Source: Lepidodermella squamata (Eukaryota; Gastrotricha). Taken from it: 64,000 nt of DNA. Positions within the stretch are counted from its first letter, which is position 1. Each line of letters starts with the position of its first letter. The stretch lies in the NCBI GenBank assembly GCA_047495785.1, contig JBLDXI010000015.1:3720001-3784000 (forward strand). The letters are read 5' to 3'. Shown here piece by piece: positions 11,501 to 23,555 of the stretch. Position numbers and translations under genes: made by a program. Below the pieces are notes generated by a model. The model was not told the origin of the DNA. It did not search any database and saw only the letters and a list, made by a program, of their open reading frames with translations.

Positions 11501-12530
11501 ATGCTGATGGCGGAATATCTCCAGGTCAGTCTCCAGTTCATTTTGGCCACGATAAACCAAGTGTCGAAGTCGTTCGACGAGTTTAGGAAGACTCAAAATA
11601 GTAAGCAGGTTAGATCTGAGGAATTGTTGACCTTAATTGCCATTGTTTAGTGGCTGCGGAAAGTTTTCATTATAATCTTCAAAAGTCATGGATAACGACG
11701 AGCCATGCCAATGTCGGCTAGGGAGGCGAGCGATGAAGACACCGGCAATGATGACTTCAACGACTTCGATCTACCTGATATTCCCCCTACTATCAAGAAT
11801 CCGTTTGTTTCAAGCCAGAAGCCGTTCCAGCAAAAATCGTCTTATCTCTGACTCAACAGCCTGGTACTTCGGCTAGCTCGGTTCAAACCGGAGCCAGTAA
11901 TGACGTCAGATAAAAGAGCAAAATATTTGGCCGATGAAACCCGCCTGTTTCGAGAAATTTGTTCGCCGTTCCTGCAATGGTCAAGAAGTCCGCGAAAAAA
12001 TCGATCAGCTATCAGTAACTTCACTCACTCGGTTGCTAGATACATTTTCCAAGCTGCGCCTTCAACACGAAACATTCTACAACAAAGCACAGCTGCTTTT
12101 CCTCCAAGCGCTGCAGTAATGTTGCAATGTTGCAACTGCAGGCCAACGACTCATTCAACGAGCGATGTAGCCAGCATACCGACCCGCCTTGCTAGCGCAA
12201 TTGGACATTTCCGAAGAATTTCAACAAACTCTGCGTGGATCAACGTTTCTAAAGTTTGCCTAGGGTTCGACTCGGGATAATTCAACGAGATTCGCAATAC
12301 TCTCAACCGAACAAAACTTACTCTATTGGGTACTTCTAGTTCTACAGATAGCTCCAGCGGTTCTAGGAGTCAAGCATCTCGCCGCCACGTGGCCGCCACA
12401 TGGTACCCGCAGCAGTGGCTAATGTCGCCCTGGCAACAGCCACCATGGAGAAATCACGCCATGGCCGGCCGTCTGCAGCCGGGGGAAGCCATCGCATCAT
12501 CAAACCATGCCTCAACCTAAGCCACTAGCT
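11501..12530 (+). pseudogene. Decayed protein-coding sequence of unknown origin
   Basis: Coding-like pieces lie in all three frames of one strand. They include MAEYLQVSLQFILATINQVS before a possible 50-bp GT-AG intron, an acidic stretch DTGNDDFNDFDLPDIPPTIK, and VREKIDQLSVTSLTRLLDTF. The last is followed by further helix-like sequence down to about 12400 and then Pro/Thr-rich sequence. Repeated frame changes and stops rule out a functional gene as read. The family is not recognised. Confidence 0.35.
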
Positions 12531-13390
12531 ACAAACCCAATTCCGACCACAACTGCCACCACTGGAACAACACAGGTGGACGATAAAATTATCATTTAAA
12601 ATCCACCAAAAGATGATAATTGATAATTCCCAAAATTATGATTTTATTTCTGAATTTCTCTGGCATTTTTCCACTCAATTACTTCCCCTAATAATCATGA
12701 AATAGACCCTGAGTTTGCGTTGCGAATGAGGAGATCGACAAGAACTTCAAAGCACTAATGAAAGGACGAAACAAATGGGATTGCCTGATCTTAGAAATGT
12801 TGGCAATTAGGAAGATAAAGCCTAATATGAATAAGCAAACGAATTCCATCAAGGCCAAGCAGTTTACAGAGCCCATTTTTCATGAAAAATGCAAGCGGAC
12901 AATAAGCAGAAAAATTAGTCGAAAAAATTATCTCGTTTTTCAGTTTTCATAATCAATTTAAAAATATCCGCATATTTCATAATCAATTAATATAATTAAA
13001 ATTAAGATTTTAATTATGATTTTACGCATAAACTATTCAACTTCATCTCCCTGAGCTGCGTTTTTCAAAAAAACTGAGTTAAACACAGTTTTCACCTAAA
13101 CACGTGACACTTAATCACAGAAAAAAGAGCCATGAACAATCAACCACTTTAGGCGAGTCTCGAGATGCCTAAAGTGGACGAGGGCCACGAGCCGCTGTCT
13201 TAGGGTTGAACAATGGTATCATGTGCCAACGAGTCCCTTCATCGGCTCGGGTAAGACACTGCGAAATGTCCGAGTTTACGAAATATAGCAGCAAATTGCG
13301 TAATTCATTCAATAAAAGGCGAGGAACGATGAAATAAAAAAATCATTCAGCGCTCATTTTTTCGACTTTTCAATATTTGATTCGATTTGC

Positions 13391-14804
13391 ATGAACAGCC
13401 GAAAGTCAAGTTCTACTTCGGCTATTTGGCGCCCTTACGACCCGGAGCCGCCGACGAAAATGCCGCCACCTCCGCCACCCCCACCACTGGTCAATGAAAC
13501 TGGTCGGTCGCGCGGTCAACCACAGGCCGCGAATAGGCTGCCGCCACCCTTGCCACTCACACCACTGGTCAGGAGCACGACTACAGTGATTCACCCGCAG
13601 CCGCAAACTGGTTCTATTTCAGGTCATCAACAACAGCAGCGAAAACCGGCCGAAAAACCGCTGAGCAAAGCCCAGGAAGAACGTCTCAAAAAATTCACTG
13701 CGATTGTTCCGACGGAGCCTGCTACAGCAGCGAAGAAGAAGAAGGAAACTTCTATCTCGCATGGTAACATCACCTGGGAGGGCGAAGTCGAAGAAGCTTT
13801 CGTTGACGTTCTGGAGGAGTTTTATCCTCAACTCATGTCGTCGACGCAGAAGCGTGTCGATATTTACACGGAAATGTCGTCCCGGCTTGACGAATCGCTG
13901 TTGTTTCTTCCCGGCCAGCTTACCGCCGACGTCGTAAAAGCTCACTATGAATACCGTTTTTCCGAGGTGAAAAAGCTTGAAGATTCTTTGAAAAAAACGG
14001 CGCCGGCGCTGTTTACATGTGAGTAATTTTTTTATTTGCTGATTTAAATATTTTCAAAAATCATGGAAGACTTTTGTTTTTGATTTCGATTCGAGTTAAA
14101 ATTAAATCATCGTAAAATTAAAATTATGAATAAAACCCGAGAACCTAAATTTAGAAAATTAGAAAATTTGTGAACAATTTTTAATCTTAATTTTTTGAAA
14201 ATTTTAAATTTAGTTTTTTGAAAATTTTATATTCAATATTTTGAAAACTAAATTTTAGAAATTAAAAATTGACAATTTTCTATTATTTTCGAAATTCACA
14301 AAATTAACGAAAAATTAACGAAATTTTCATTTTTTTTATAGAATTCAAATGCAACAATATTTTTTAATTAAATTATTCCATATTAATTTTTTTTATTTCA
14401 GCTCCCCTACTACCGAGCGCCTGCGCCAACTATTTCGACACGACCCCCGGATCAACCCGATTACGATGGTTTCGACAATCGGTGGCTTGGAAGAACGGTC
14501 GTCTAGCCAGGAAGAAGAGGAGGAGGAGTTCGATGGCATTTATGGCGATGCTCTGCCGGCCGAGTTGAAGTGGACGAGTGTGAAGAAAACCATCGCTAAA
14601 TACAAAGCACATCGTGCTGAAAATCGAGACGCTGAGCCCAGTTCGTCTAAAACTCGGTCCTGTTCGACGGGCAAAAGCCGAGGCTACAGCCGTAGGAATC
14701 GGAAAGCGGATATGGTCGAAGCTTTTGAAACGCAAATGGAGCTGAATCGTGTTTTTATGGACAAAAAAATTGATCAACTAAGCCGCCTTCCTAAACCGAA
14801 TTAA
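13391..14804 (+). CDS. Harbinger Myb/SANT-like DNA-binding protein
   Basis: Two exons: 13391-14022 and 14402-14804 (1035 nt, 344 residues). The donor at 14023 (gtaatt) keeps the frame with the acceptor at 14401; the nearby gtgagt at 14019 would not. The N-terminus is Pro-rich (PPPPPPPP). A helical region beginning NITWEGEVEEAFVDVLEEFY fits the Trp-containing trihelix/Myb-like domain of the second Harbinger protein. A C-terminal part holds an acidic run and a basic stretch. In this superfamily this protein binds the element ends and takes the transposase into the nucleus; here that is inferred from its position beside the transposase. Confidence 0.75.
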
Positions 14805-14989
14805 CAATTTTTCTCTTATTTCATATTTTCAAGTGATTTTTAAGGAAACTATTAAAAAATATTAAAAAACTAAAGATTTCCCTTCTATTCTTAATTTAGA
14901 TAAATAAAAATGAATCATCTTCTCGAGTTGTTTACATTGCGAATTTCCTGTTGTTAGATTTGAATTGGTTTTTCATCATCCTTTTTTGG

Positions 14990-16115
14990 ATGACTGACGA
15001 ATTTGATGAGCGGCGTTCGCATGAAAAAGTCGGAAATTTTTACACGGAAATAATTCCATTGATGCATCCTGATTATTTTAAACGCACCTTTCGCCTATCA
15101 AAAGAAATGGTTTACAATCTTACTGAATGTCTTGTGGATCGAGGTGTTTTACGGGACCCTGATGAGATGGATCCCACTCAAGGACCAGCCATTTACCCGC
15201 CTGATATGTGGGTGCTAGTTGCGCTTTATTACCTGGGTGGCCAAGAGCCTTATTTTCGAATCGCTACTCTGTTTGGAATTGCACCTTCTACGGCACTCAA
15301 AATGGTTAGGACCGTGAGCCGAGGTATAGCAGAAAATCAGCGATACTTTATTCAGTGGCCAAACGCCGAGCAATGCGTTGAGAATGAATTGCGATTTCGA
15401 AATCGACATGGCTTTCCAGGGGTAATTCAAACCTAAATTTGGAGCTTAGTTTGATTCTTTTTAATTTAAGGTGGTTGGAATAATAGATGGAACTCATATT
15501 CCGATATCTGCCCCAACTGAGAGTCCCAACACCTACATCAATCGCAAAATGTTTTTCAGCGTAATTTTGCAAGCAGTCGTAGACTCTCAGGGCAAATTTA
15601 TCGATGTTGCATGTGGCTGGCCGGGTGCGACCAATGATCGAGGAGCTTTTAATACTTCGCATTTTTTTCACAACATCACCGCGAGACGAGCTGACTATTT
15701 ACCCGGTGGAAACTTCCATATTTTAGGTGACGGAGCCTACCCTCTACTTGAATGGCTGCTAATACCTTTTCGAAGAATTGACCTGGTTAATCCCTACTTG
15801 GCTAATAAGCGAAACTACAACCGTCGATTTTCTTCTACGCGAGTTGCCGTCGAACATTCATTCGGCTATTTGAAAGGACGATTCCGTCGATTTTTGGATT
15901 GTGCACATTTGCTCGATGTTCGATGGGCGCCGATTCACGTTGTCGCAGCCTGTTGTCTTCATAACTTATGCATTGACGACAGCGATGGTTTCGAATTCTT
16001 CGTTTTCGATCCTCACGCCGGCCTTGACCCGCAAAATTATGCCCATGCCTACAACCCCGATGGCGAAAACAAGCGGTTTAATATCGCACTCAACCTGCCT
16101 CCTGCCCAATTTTGA
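14990..16115 (+). CDS. Harbinger transposase (HARBI1-like DDE nuclease)
   Basis: Exons 14990-15421 and 15471-16115 (1077 nt, 358 residues), close to the roughly 350 residues usual for HARBI1. A helix-turn-helix-like N-terminal half (ALYYLGGQEPYFRIATLFGI) precedes the catalytic DDE domain. It carries IIDGTHIPI (first Asp), LGDGAYPL (second Asp) and RVAVEHSFGYLKGRF (Glu), then CCLHNLCI, all standard for this family. I chose the first ATG in frame, which gives MTDEFDERR. No stop or frameshift is seen. Confidence 0.92.
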
Positions 16116-16303
16116 AAATAACTTATGAATTTTGAAAAATACCTTGATATACGAAAGCCCGTCACTTTTTTGCGCATAAAACTCAATAAAATCGGCCTGT
16201 TTGATAAAATCGAGAATTCGACGATGACGCAATTTCTCTTGCGCAATGTGGCCCTCGTTAAATTGACTGTAATTATGCGAAAAGAACATTGAAAAACGCA
16301 GCT

Positions 16304-16340
16304 CTGAAGATGATTTCTGTTAGAAATCGAAACGTCGGAA
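16304..16340 (+). other. CTGAAGA...GAAACGTC hairpin motif at Harbinger insertion site
   Basis: Immediately right of the transposon, CTGAAGATGATTTC - TGTTA - GAAATC - GAAACGTC forms a perfect 6-bp stem (GATTTC/GAAATC) followed by GAAAC-GTC. This resembles the CUGANGA - stem II - GAAA core of hammerhead ribozymes and similar motifs in Penelope-like retroelements. One extra T after CTGAAGA departs from the ribozyme consensus. It probably belongs to an older element into which Harbinger inserted; CTG is shared with the target duplication. Confidence 0.35.
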
Positions 16341-17740
16341 ATAAACTGTTAGCGCTAAATTTCATCAATCGCTTGTACACCAAAAAACTGGTTATCAAAT
16401 GTAATTCATGAATTTTTTAGTATGTAAACGTGCCTCGCAATTCCAAAATTCAAGCAAATTAACCTGTTTCATTCAGCTCAGCTTCGCGGCCAGGTAAACA
16501 GCCACCAACGGTTCAGGTAAATGTGTCGCTATCCGAACGACAGAACACGCTTCGCTATTCGGCTTTTTGCCCCTGCCGCGCTGAGAGCCAGCGTCATCGA
16601 CGGAAGTTTTCATTTGATGCGTCAAAAAAGATTAACAGCAAAAATTAAAACTCAACACTGTATCGCGTTTCTCTGTTCTAAGTTTTCGAACTCATTTGAG
16701 ACTTGATCGAGCGTTGTTACGTCACAGCGACAGCTTGTGTGCTAACAATTCTTGAATTCTTGAAGCGACGTGATTCATAGTGAATTAATTAAAAAACGAT
16801 GAGCACCCCATCCTTATTTTGGCCTCTTTTTCGGTTTAAAAAAATTGAAATTGAAATGAATCCGAGCATAAATATATGTGAGAGCCGCAAAGAATCGAAC
16901 CCGAGGCGCCCGCAAACCATGTTTCTCGCGAAAAAGCAAAAAAGCAAAAAGCTACCTGTCTATTTTCTACCTGTAGCTCAAAACGTACGAATTCTACTAG
17001 GAAGAGGATTGCGCCATTCGAAAGAGCGGGGTCGAATACCCTGCCTGAGCATCGGTGACATTTTGAACTGATAATTTCGATGTTGCAAGATTCTTAAAGT
17101 TGAAACTTGAGCCGTTTTGTGGACATAACACTTTTTTCCGCGAGCACGACGAATCGGCAAAAACTGAAATTTAGACGAGTTTTTGGGCTAGCGAATGCCG
17201 GTATCCGCAAGTCCGGACGATGCTACCTTGTGATTTGTGATTTATGGCTAATTTATAGTCGCCATAGTCCGGAATTAGGGAACCGGGTGCCCTAATAATT
17301 TCGGCCACCTCATTCAGCCAAAATCTAGGGTATGACAGTTTAACAGCTACCGGCTACCTTCAAAAGTCCGCTTTTCCGACCATACCCCACTATTATGGTA
17401 ATTTTTTCAATTTTGGAATCGAATAAAATCGAATTCAGGGAATAATTTCGTTAATATGGTTGAAAGTTTTGGAATTTTAGGCTTGAGACTTGTTTACGTC
17501 ATTTTTGGGCTTCAATGTGACACTTGTCATGTATACCGTCTTTACCTTTGTTGTTAACTTCTATTCACGTTGAACCTTAAACTTAATTTAATAATGACTA
17601 GTGAATTACGTCTATGCGTAAAAAGCTTTTTATTTCCATATCCGTAACAAAACTTACAGCGCGAAGCTGCTGGAATCCGACTTTTTAAAGACACAGCCGA
17701 TTCGGAGAACTGATGCTGGTTTTTCGCATATTAGTTGAAA
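16341..17740. other. Intergenic, mostly unassigned
   Basis: No gene recognised. Around 16888-16915 there is a reverse-strand tRNA B-box-like string (GGTTCGATTC read on the minus strand), possibly a SINE remnant. Upstream of 17741 lies an overlapping upstream reading frame shared with the third paralogue. Confidence 0.4.
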
Positions 17741-19338
17741 ATGTCGATTAAGTTCCTATCGCACTATTCAAACCGCCAGATTATTATTTTGATTTGCTTC
17801 CTGCTAGCAACCATCGCCTTGATCTCCCAAATTCTACTATTTAGTCAAAGAAATGAGATCATCAGCGATAGTCGAGCTTCGTTTCGAACACGAGACTCAT
17901 CTACCTTGAATGATGCAGAGTTCAAGTTCAAGCCGATTGGTCACTCACCCTACAACTTCACAATGCAAGGCATTCATTACGCGGCAAAAGTTTGTTCGGG
18001 CGAAGAATTGATAAAAAACGATTCCCAGGCCGAAGTAACGTCATCATTGCTATTCGAATTCTCGCCGTTGGTCAACGATCACGTGATGCAGATGTATGCC
18101 GACCATGTTCGAAATGAAACTTGGCTGCAAAATACGCGAACCTACCCGATGCAGATTAGCTGTCATCCGGACGGAGCTTATCTCACCTGCGCGATTCGAA
18201 TTTGGCTGAGATTAGACAAGTGGCGCGATTCGCCGGCTTCGGTCCGAAATCGATTTCAGGACAGTACGATGTACGTCATGCAGTTGGACAGTGATTTGAA
18301 ACTTGTTAAGAAATCCAACCACCTCCTCGGTATTCCAGCCCCGGTTCAGGATTTTCAATACACTGGCCCAGAAGATCCGAGAATTGTCGCGATTAATGGA
18401 TCACTTTACATGAATTTCCTGGCTGGCCACGTCTACGGAACTGAAAAGGTGACAAAAAGGTACGCCCAAAAAAATCACGCGGTCGAATTTAATAAAATTT
18501 TGAAATATTAAGGCGGCAATTTTTATGGTCCATGGATGAAAACATTCTTTACACCATCCGAGCTGATAATCTGAGCGATAGGCCAGCAGAAAAAAATTGG
18601 GCACCGTGGGTCACCGAAAATAACGTTCTTCGTTTTGTCTACCAATTTCTGCCGGTAATGAGGGTGATGGAATGCGACTTTTTGCCAATATTGCCGAAGC
18701 AACCTCGAGCTGTTCATTGCAAATTCATCGCCGGCGATACTGGACAGGTTGAAACCACCGGATTGGTACTTCGAGGGGGCTCGCCTATCGTTCACTACAA
18801 GGATGAATATTACATAACCCTGACGCATTCGGTATCGCCTGTAATTAGCAAAAGTATGTTGCAAAGTCATCAGACTGAAATTTTACATAAAATTTTGTAT
18901 AGAATATGCTGCTCAAATTACCCTGATGAACATGAACGACTTTCGGGTCGTTTTCATCTCTTCGCCAATCTTGATAGACCCGGACATAATGCGAAATACG
19001 AAAACGACAGATCCTAATATTCTCCGACCTTTCCTATATGCTCGAAGCCTTTTCCTGGAATCCAAGGACAGTTTGGTCATGAGTGCAGGCCTAAATGACA
19101 ACCACAGCTTCCTCATCAGATTGCAAGGATTCGCTCCTCTTTTGGGTATGATATGATCCAGCCTTTGATTTCTTGAAATTTTATTTATTTTCAAGAAAAT
19201 GCAATGAAAATCGATCGCAACGTTTCTGCTTGTAAACGAAAGCTGGATTTGGCCGTGAATGAGTTTGAGCCGACGTTGATAAAAGTAAACAGCAATATCT
19301 TGGATAAATTATTTCCTGTGAATGCTCCGCCTGCTTGA
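17741..19338 (+). CDS. GPEDPRI-family type II membrane protein, paralogue 2
   Basis: Exons 17741-18459, 18513-18853, 18903-19145 and 19196-19338 (1446 nt, 481 residues). Starts MSIKFLSHYSN, then a membrane segment QIIILICFLLATIALIS. The motifs GPEDPRIVAING, EKNWAPWV, GGSPIVHYKDEYY and the C-terminal NAPPA match paralogue 1, and the three intron positions are identical. Several N-glycosylation sequons (NFT, NET, NGS) fit a luminal domain. AATAAA follows at about 19354. The upstream ATG at 17712 opens a 12-codon frame that overlaps the main start. Likely a secretory-pathway carbohydrate enzyme; substrate unknown. Confidence 0.85.
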
Positions 19339-19616
19339 ATGTCTTTCAATGCAATAAAACTATAGCGAGAATTCTTTTTTACCTTAAATAGTCTTAAATA
19401 ACGAAAACAAATAAACGTTAAATGATTTAAATAATTTTTAATATTCAGAAAAATCACAAAATATCGCGTGAAAATTGGGCAACATTTTGGAAGAAAAATC
19501 ACTCGGCCGAATCAAGCAACATGTTGAAATCGCGACTTCTGATTGGACGTAATTAAAAGCAATATATTTGCAGCCTTCCGCCAGGCCGGTTTAAAAATTT
19601 TCCAATTTTTGTGGTT
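19339..19616. other. Intergenic
   Basis: The 3' flank of paralogue 2. Nothing further recognised before the foldback element at 19617. Confidence 0.4.
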
Positions 19617-20283
19617 GGTTCCAAATAGGGGTCGTTTTGTAAACGACATCACAACGAACACGCTGGTTATTTTTTCATGATTTTTTAACTCAATATGGAC
19701 CACAGAAATAAAAGAAAAATGATTTTTGCGATTGCAAATAAAATCAATTAACACCACTTGCAGAATCGAAATTGAAGCTGTTTTTCAGTGATCCGTGTAG
19801 ACCAGATCGAGCTCTACAATTTGTTACTTGGAGCGAACTTGGATAAATTTTTATCGATTTTCTGCTATTTTATAAAGGAATCGAGAGCATAATTGACATT
19901 TCTGTCCTTTTGAGATCCAGGTTTCGACTCCTTTCCAACCACAACATGTGCATGTGCTGTCACGTGCTGTCAACAAAGGTTCTGAATTGAATCCTCCACC
20001 AAGTCCATAGTTTTATAATAGATGAATCCATGTTCGATTTTCGAAAATGTCCAGAAACGCGATAAAAATTCATCCAAGTTCGCTCCAAGTATCAAATTGT
20101 AGAGCTCGATCTGGTCTACTCGGACCACTGAAAAACTGCTTCAATTTCGATTGAATTAGAGGTGTAAATATATTTTTATTGCATCAGCGAAACTCAATTT
20201 CTTCAATTTCAGTGGTTCATATTGCTCCTAAAATTTTGGAAAAATAACCAGCGTGTTCCTTGTGATGTCGCCTATCTGGAACC
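19617..20283. mobile_element. Large foldback element (about 250-bp arms)
   Basis: Left arm from GGTTCCAAATAGG (19617) contains AACACGCTGGTTATTTTT and TAGACCAGATCGAGCTCTAC. The same words recur inverted in the right arm, ending TATCTGGAACC (20283). Arms are roughly 85-90% alike by eye with small indels, separated by a unique centre of about 180 bp. No coding capacity; a non-autonomous inverted-repeat element. Confidence 0.75.
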
Positions 20284-21724
20284 ATCAACCTATCTGGAAA
20301 AAGAATCGAATATTTTGTTTACTTGGCCTCCAAGCCTCTGATGAATCAGCTGACCATCTGGCGCCCATGGCGTACACCCTTTTCCACGCGAGTGGGCGAT
20401 CTCTACTGTGACGAGAAGCAGCACTGCGATTCGTGTGATATCTAATTAGGCAGTATCTCGTGTTCGACATTGTTTTGTATCGCCAGTATTTAAGGCCGAA
20501 TTTCAAATGATCAATGTTCGGTTTATTAAATAAAGCTTTAGAGTATTGCCTAGCCACTTCCCTGACATATGCTTATATATGCCTTGAATTGTCTTGATTG
20601 GTGACAGCTGATTTTTCGATGAGCCCATTTCACGTTTCTCTCATAAAAAATGATTATATTATCATCGAATCGCACCTAATCGATCCTAGGTAGGTAGTTT
20701 TCGTATTTTTATGAAGATTTTATGATGATTTATGGTGAATTTTGTGCGCGACGCTTCGAGGAAAACTCTTTTCATCCGATCAATGTCTTAATTCTTCTGA
20801 CAACCAAAAATGTGACTAAAACCTGCCGACTTGCTTTTTCATATTTTCAAAACTTGCAGTAAGAAATTGACTATTCGGATCGCCATAAATCTTTCAGCAT
20901 GAAACTCTGCCGGGTCAGGGGCCAAAAAGACGGTGTTTTATGAGGAATAATTAATATCGAGTGAGGCCCTTAGATACCGTAGATTGACCAATCCTGGGAT
21001 GGCCTCGACGCTGTAAGCAGCTATTTTGCGTAGTGAAATGACTTTCTAAGCCATTTTTTGTTGTTCAAACCAGACCTATACTGGTAACCTGTTTTTCTAC
21101 TGGCCGGTGTTCCACCTCTAGCGCGGATTTGCTTCGAATATCGGGCGTGATTCGCAGTTCTGCCTTGATAAACTCTAATACGAAAGCGTTCTCAGCATGC
21201 CAATGGTAGAGCCGCAGATGTTTTATGGCCGGTGGAAGCGTCGAAAATAGACTTATTAATAGACATTTCCAATGGCGATTATGTATTTATGTATTTTTCA
21301 TTGGCAACAGGGCAACAGGGCAAACGTTCTATGAATTTCCAGGCGTTAAAATAGATCCAACGTAGCGCGTTATCTTGCTTTTAGAGTGCAGAGATCATTA
21401 TGTTTCTTCAACTATCAGCAAAAAACTCATTCATGAAATTACGTATTTACGCAAAGATCGGCTTTTTGCAGTGACCCCACGCGAAGTTGATCTCGAAAGA
21501 GAAGACGCCGAATAAATTTATCCGTTATTGTGTTTTCACTTATAATTTTTAAGATAGATAAAAATTTAATTTTTTAATTAAGAATTTTTCATCGTACATA
21601 AATTATATGTAGGTATATATTTATTTCAAACACGTGGATTTTTTACGCAGCTCCAAAAAATGGGAAGCTTCGAAGCCGCCGCCTTACGTTTCAGGCCTGA
21701 TGCTGGTTTTTCGCGTAGTTGAAA
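20284..21724. other. Intergenic, no gene seen
   Basis: AT-rich gap between the foldback element and paralogue 3. No convincing exon, RNA gene or delimited repeat. The last 25 bp carry the same ATGCTGGTTTTTCGC string found upstream of paralogue 2. Confidence 0.4.
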
Positions 21725-23338
21725 ATGTCGATCAAGTATCAAGTGTACTGTTCAAACCTTCAGATTATTGTTTTGATTTGCTTCCTGTTATCAGCCATCG
21801 GATTGATCTCCAAATTTGAGATACGTAATGAGATTTTCAGCGCCAGCCGAGCTTTCTTACGAACACAAGATTCATCTACCTTGAATGATACTGAAGCAGC
21901 AAGGTTTAGTTGCAAGCCGATCGGATACTCGGCCTACAACTTCACAATGCAAGGCCTTCACTATGCGGCAGGTGTTTGTGCAGGCGAGGCATTTCTAACC
22001 GAGTCCAAAGCCGCTGTAACGTCATCAGTGCTATTCGAATTCTCGCCTTTGGTCAACGATCACATAATGCTGATGTTTGCCGACCATGTTCGAAATGAAA
22101 CTTGGCTGCAAAATTCGCCTACATACCCTATGCAAATCAGCTGTCATCCGGACGGACCTTATCTCACCTGTGCACTTCGAACTTGGCTGAGATTTGACTT
22201 GTGGGGTAAGTCGGCTCAAAATCGATTCCAAGACAGCTTTATGTACACCTTGCAGCTGGACAGCGATTTGAAACCAGTTAGGAAATCCAGGGATCTTCTC
22301 GGAATTCCGACCGCGATTCAAGATATGTATTACACTGGACCGGAAGATCCGAGAATTGTCGCGATTAATGGATCGCTTTACATGAATTTCCTAATTGGCC
22401 ACAGCTATGGTATGGGACAAAACACGAAAAGGTGGGTTCAAAGCGCACTTATCCGTTGTTGAAATAACATCCGTAATGAATTAGGCGGCAATTTCTATGG
22501 TCCATGGATGAGAGCGTTCTTTACACTATTCGAGCGGATAATCTGAGAGACAGGCCGTCAGAAAAAAATTGGGCACCCTGGGTCACCGAAAACAACGCTC
22601 TACGTTTTGTCTACCAATTTCTACCGGTAATGAGAGTAATGGAATGCGATTTTTTACCAGAATTACCCGAACAATCTCGAGCTGTACATTGCAAATTCAT
22701 CGCCGGCGATCATGGGCAGATTGAAACTGCCGGATTCGTACTTCGTGGTGGCTCGCCTATTGTTCATTACAAGGACGAATATTACATAACGCTGACGCAT
22801 TCTGTATCAAAAGCGCAGAAACCTGGCATGGTGGCTGGTAGAAGTATGTTTCTAAATTTCGACGGGATTTCTTTAAAATAAACCGACCTTTGTTTAGAAT
22901 ATGCGGCTCAAATTACGCTGATGAACATGAAAGACTTTCGGGTTGTTTTCATCTCATCGCCAATCTTGATAGACCCAGACATAATGCGAAATACGAAAAC
23001 GACAGAATCAAATATTCTCCGACCTTTCCTATATGCTCGAAGCCTTTTCCTGGAATCTATGGACAATTTGGTCATGAGTGCAGGCCTGAATGACAACCAC
23101 AGCTTCCTCATCAGTTTGCAGGGATTCGCACCTCTCTTGGGTATGAAATTATACGGCAGTTGCCATGATCTAATTCAAATTTTTTTATTTTCAAGAAAAC
23201 GCGATGAAAATCGATCGCAACGTTTCTTCTTGCAAAAGAAAGCTGGATTCGGCTGCGAATCAGTTCGAGCCCGCGTTGGTAAGAGTCACTGACAACATAT
23301 TGGATAATTTATTTCCTGTGAATGCTCCTCCAGCTTGA
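21725..23338 (+). CDS. GPEDPRI-family type II membrane protein, paralogue 3
   Basis: Exons 21725-22431, 22485-22843, 22898-23140 and 23196-23338 (1452 nt, 483 residues). Starts MSIKYQVYCSN with a membrane segment IIVLICFLLSAIGLIS. Same motif set and the same intron positions as paralogues 1 and 2. The second exon is 18 nt longer than in paralogues 1 and 2, adding residues near KAQKPGMVAG just before the third exon. An AATAAA site lies at about 23359. Its sequence is closest to paralogues 1 and 2, consistent with recent tandem duplication. Confidence 0.85.
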
Positions 23339-23555
23339 CAGCTTGATTTTCTTTTAAAATAAAGTTATTTGCGAGAACATTTTATGCTATTTATCAAAAT
23401 AATCTGAGTGCGATTCAAGTCCGCTGGTGAAAGACGCCTCAATGAAGTTGCGTCGCTTGCCTTTTCTTTTTGATTCGACTTTTTTGTGTGCCCAATATAT
23501 GTAGCATAATCTATGCATAAATTTATTCGCGCAACATGAACATTTTTATGATTTG

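Larger units (their letters stand above)
13051..16306 (+). mobile_element. PIF/Harbinger DNA transposon, apparently complete
   Basis: The element proper is 13054-16303 (3250 bp). Perfect 15-bp terminal inverted repeats AGCTGCGTTTTTCAA (13054-13068) and TTGAAAAACGCAGCT (16289-16303) are flanked by the trinucleotide CTG on both sides (13051-13053, 16304-16306). A 3-bp TWA or CWG target duplication is known for Harbinger elements. Both expected genes, a Myb/SANT-like protein and a DDE nuclease, are present in the same orientation with open frames, so the element may be autonomous and recent. Confidence 0.9.
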
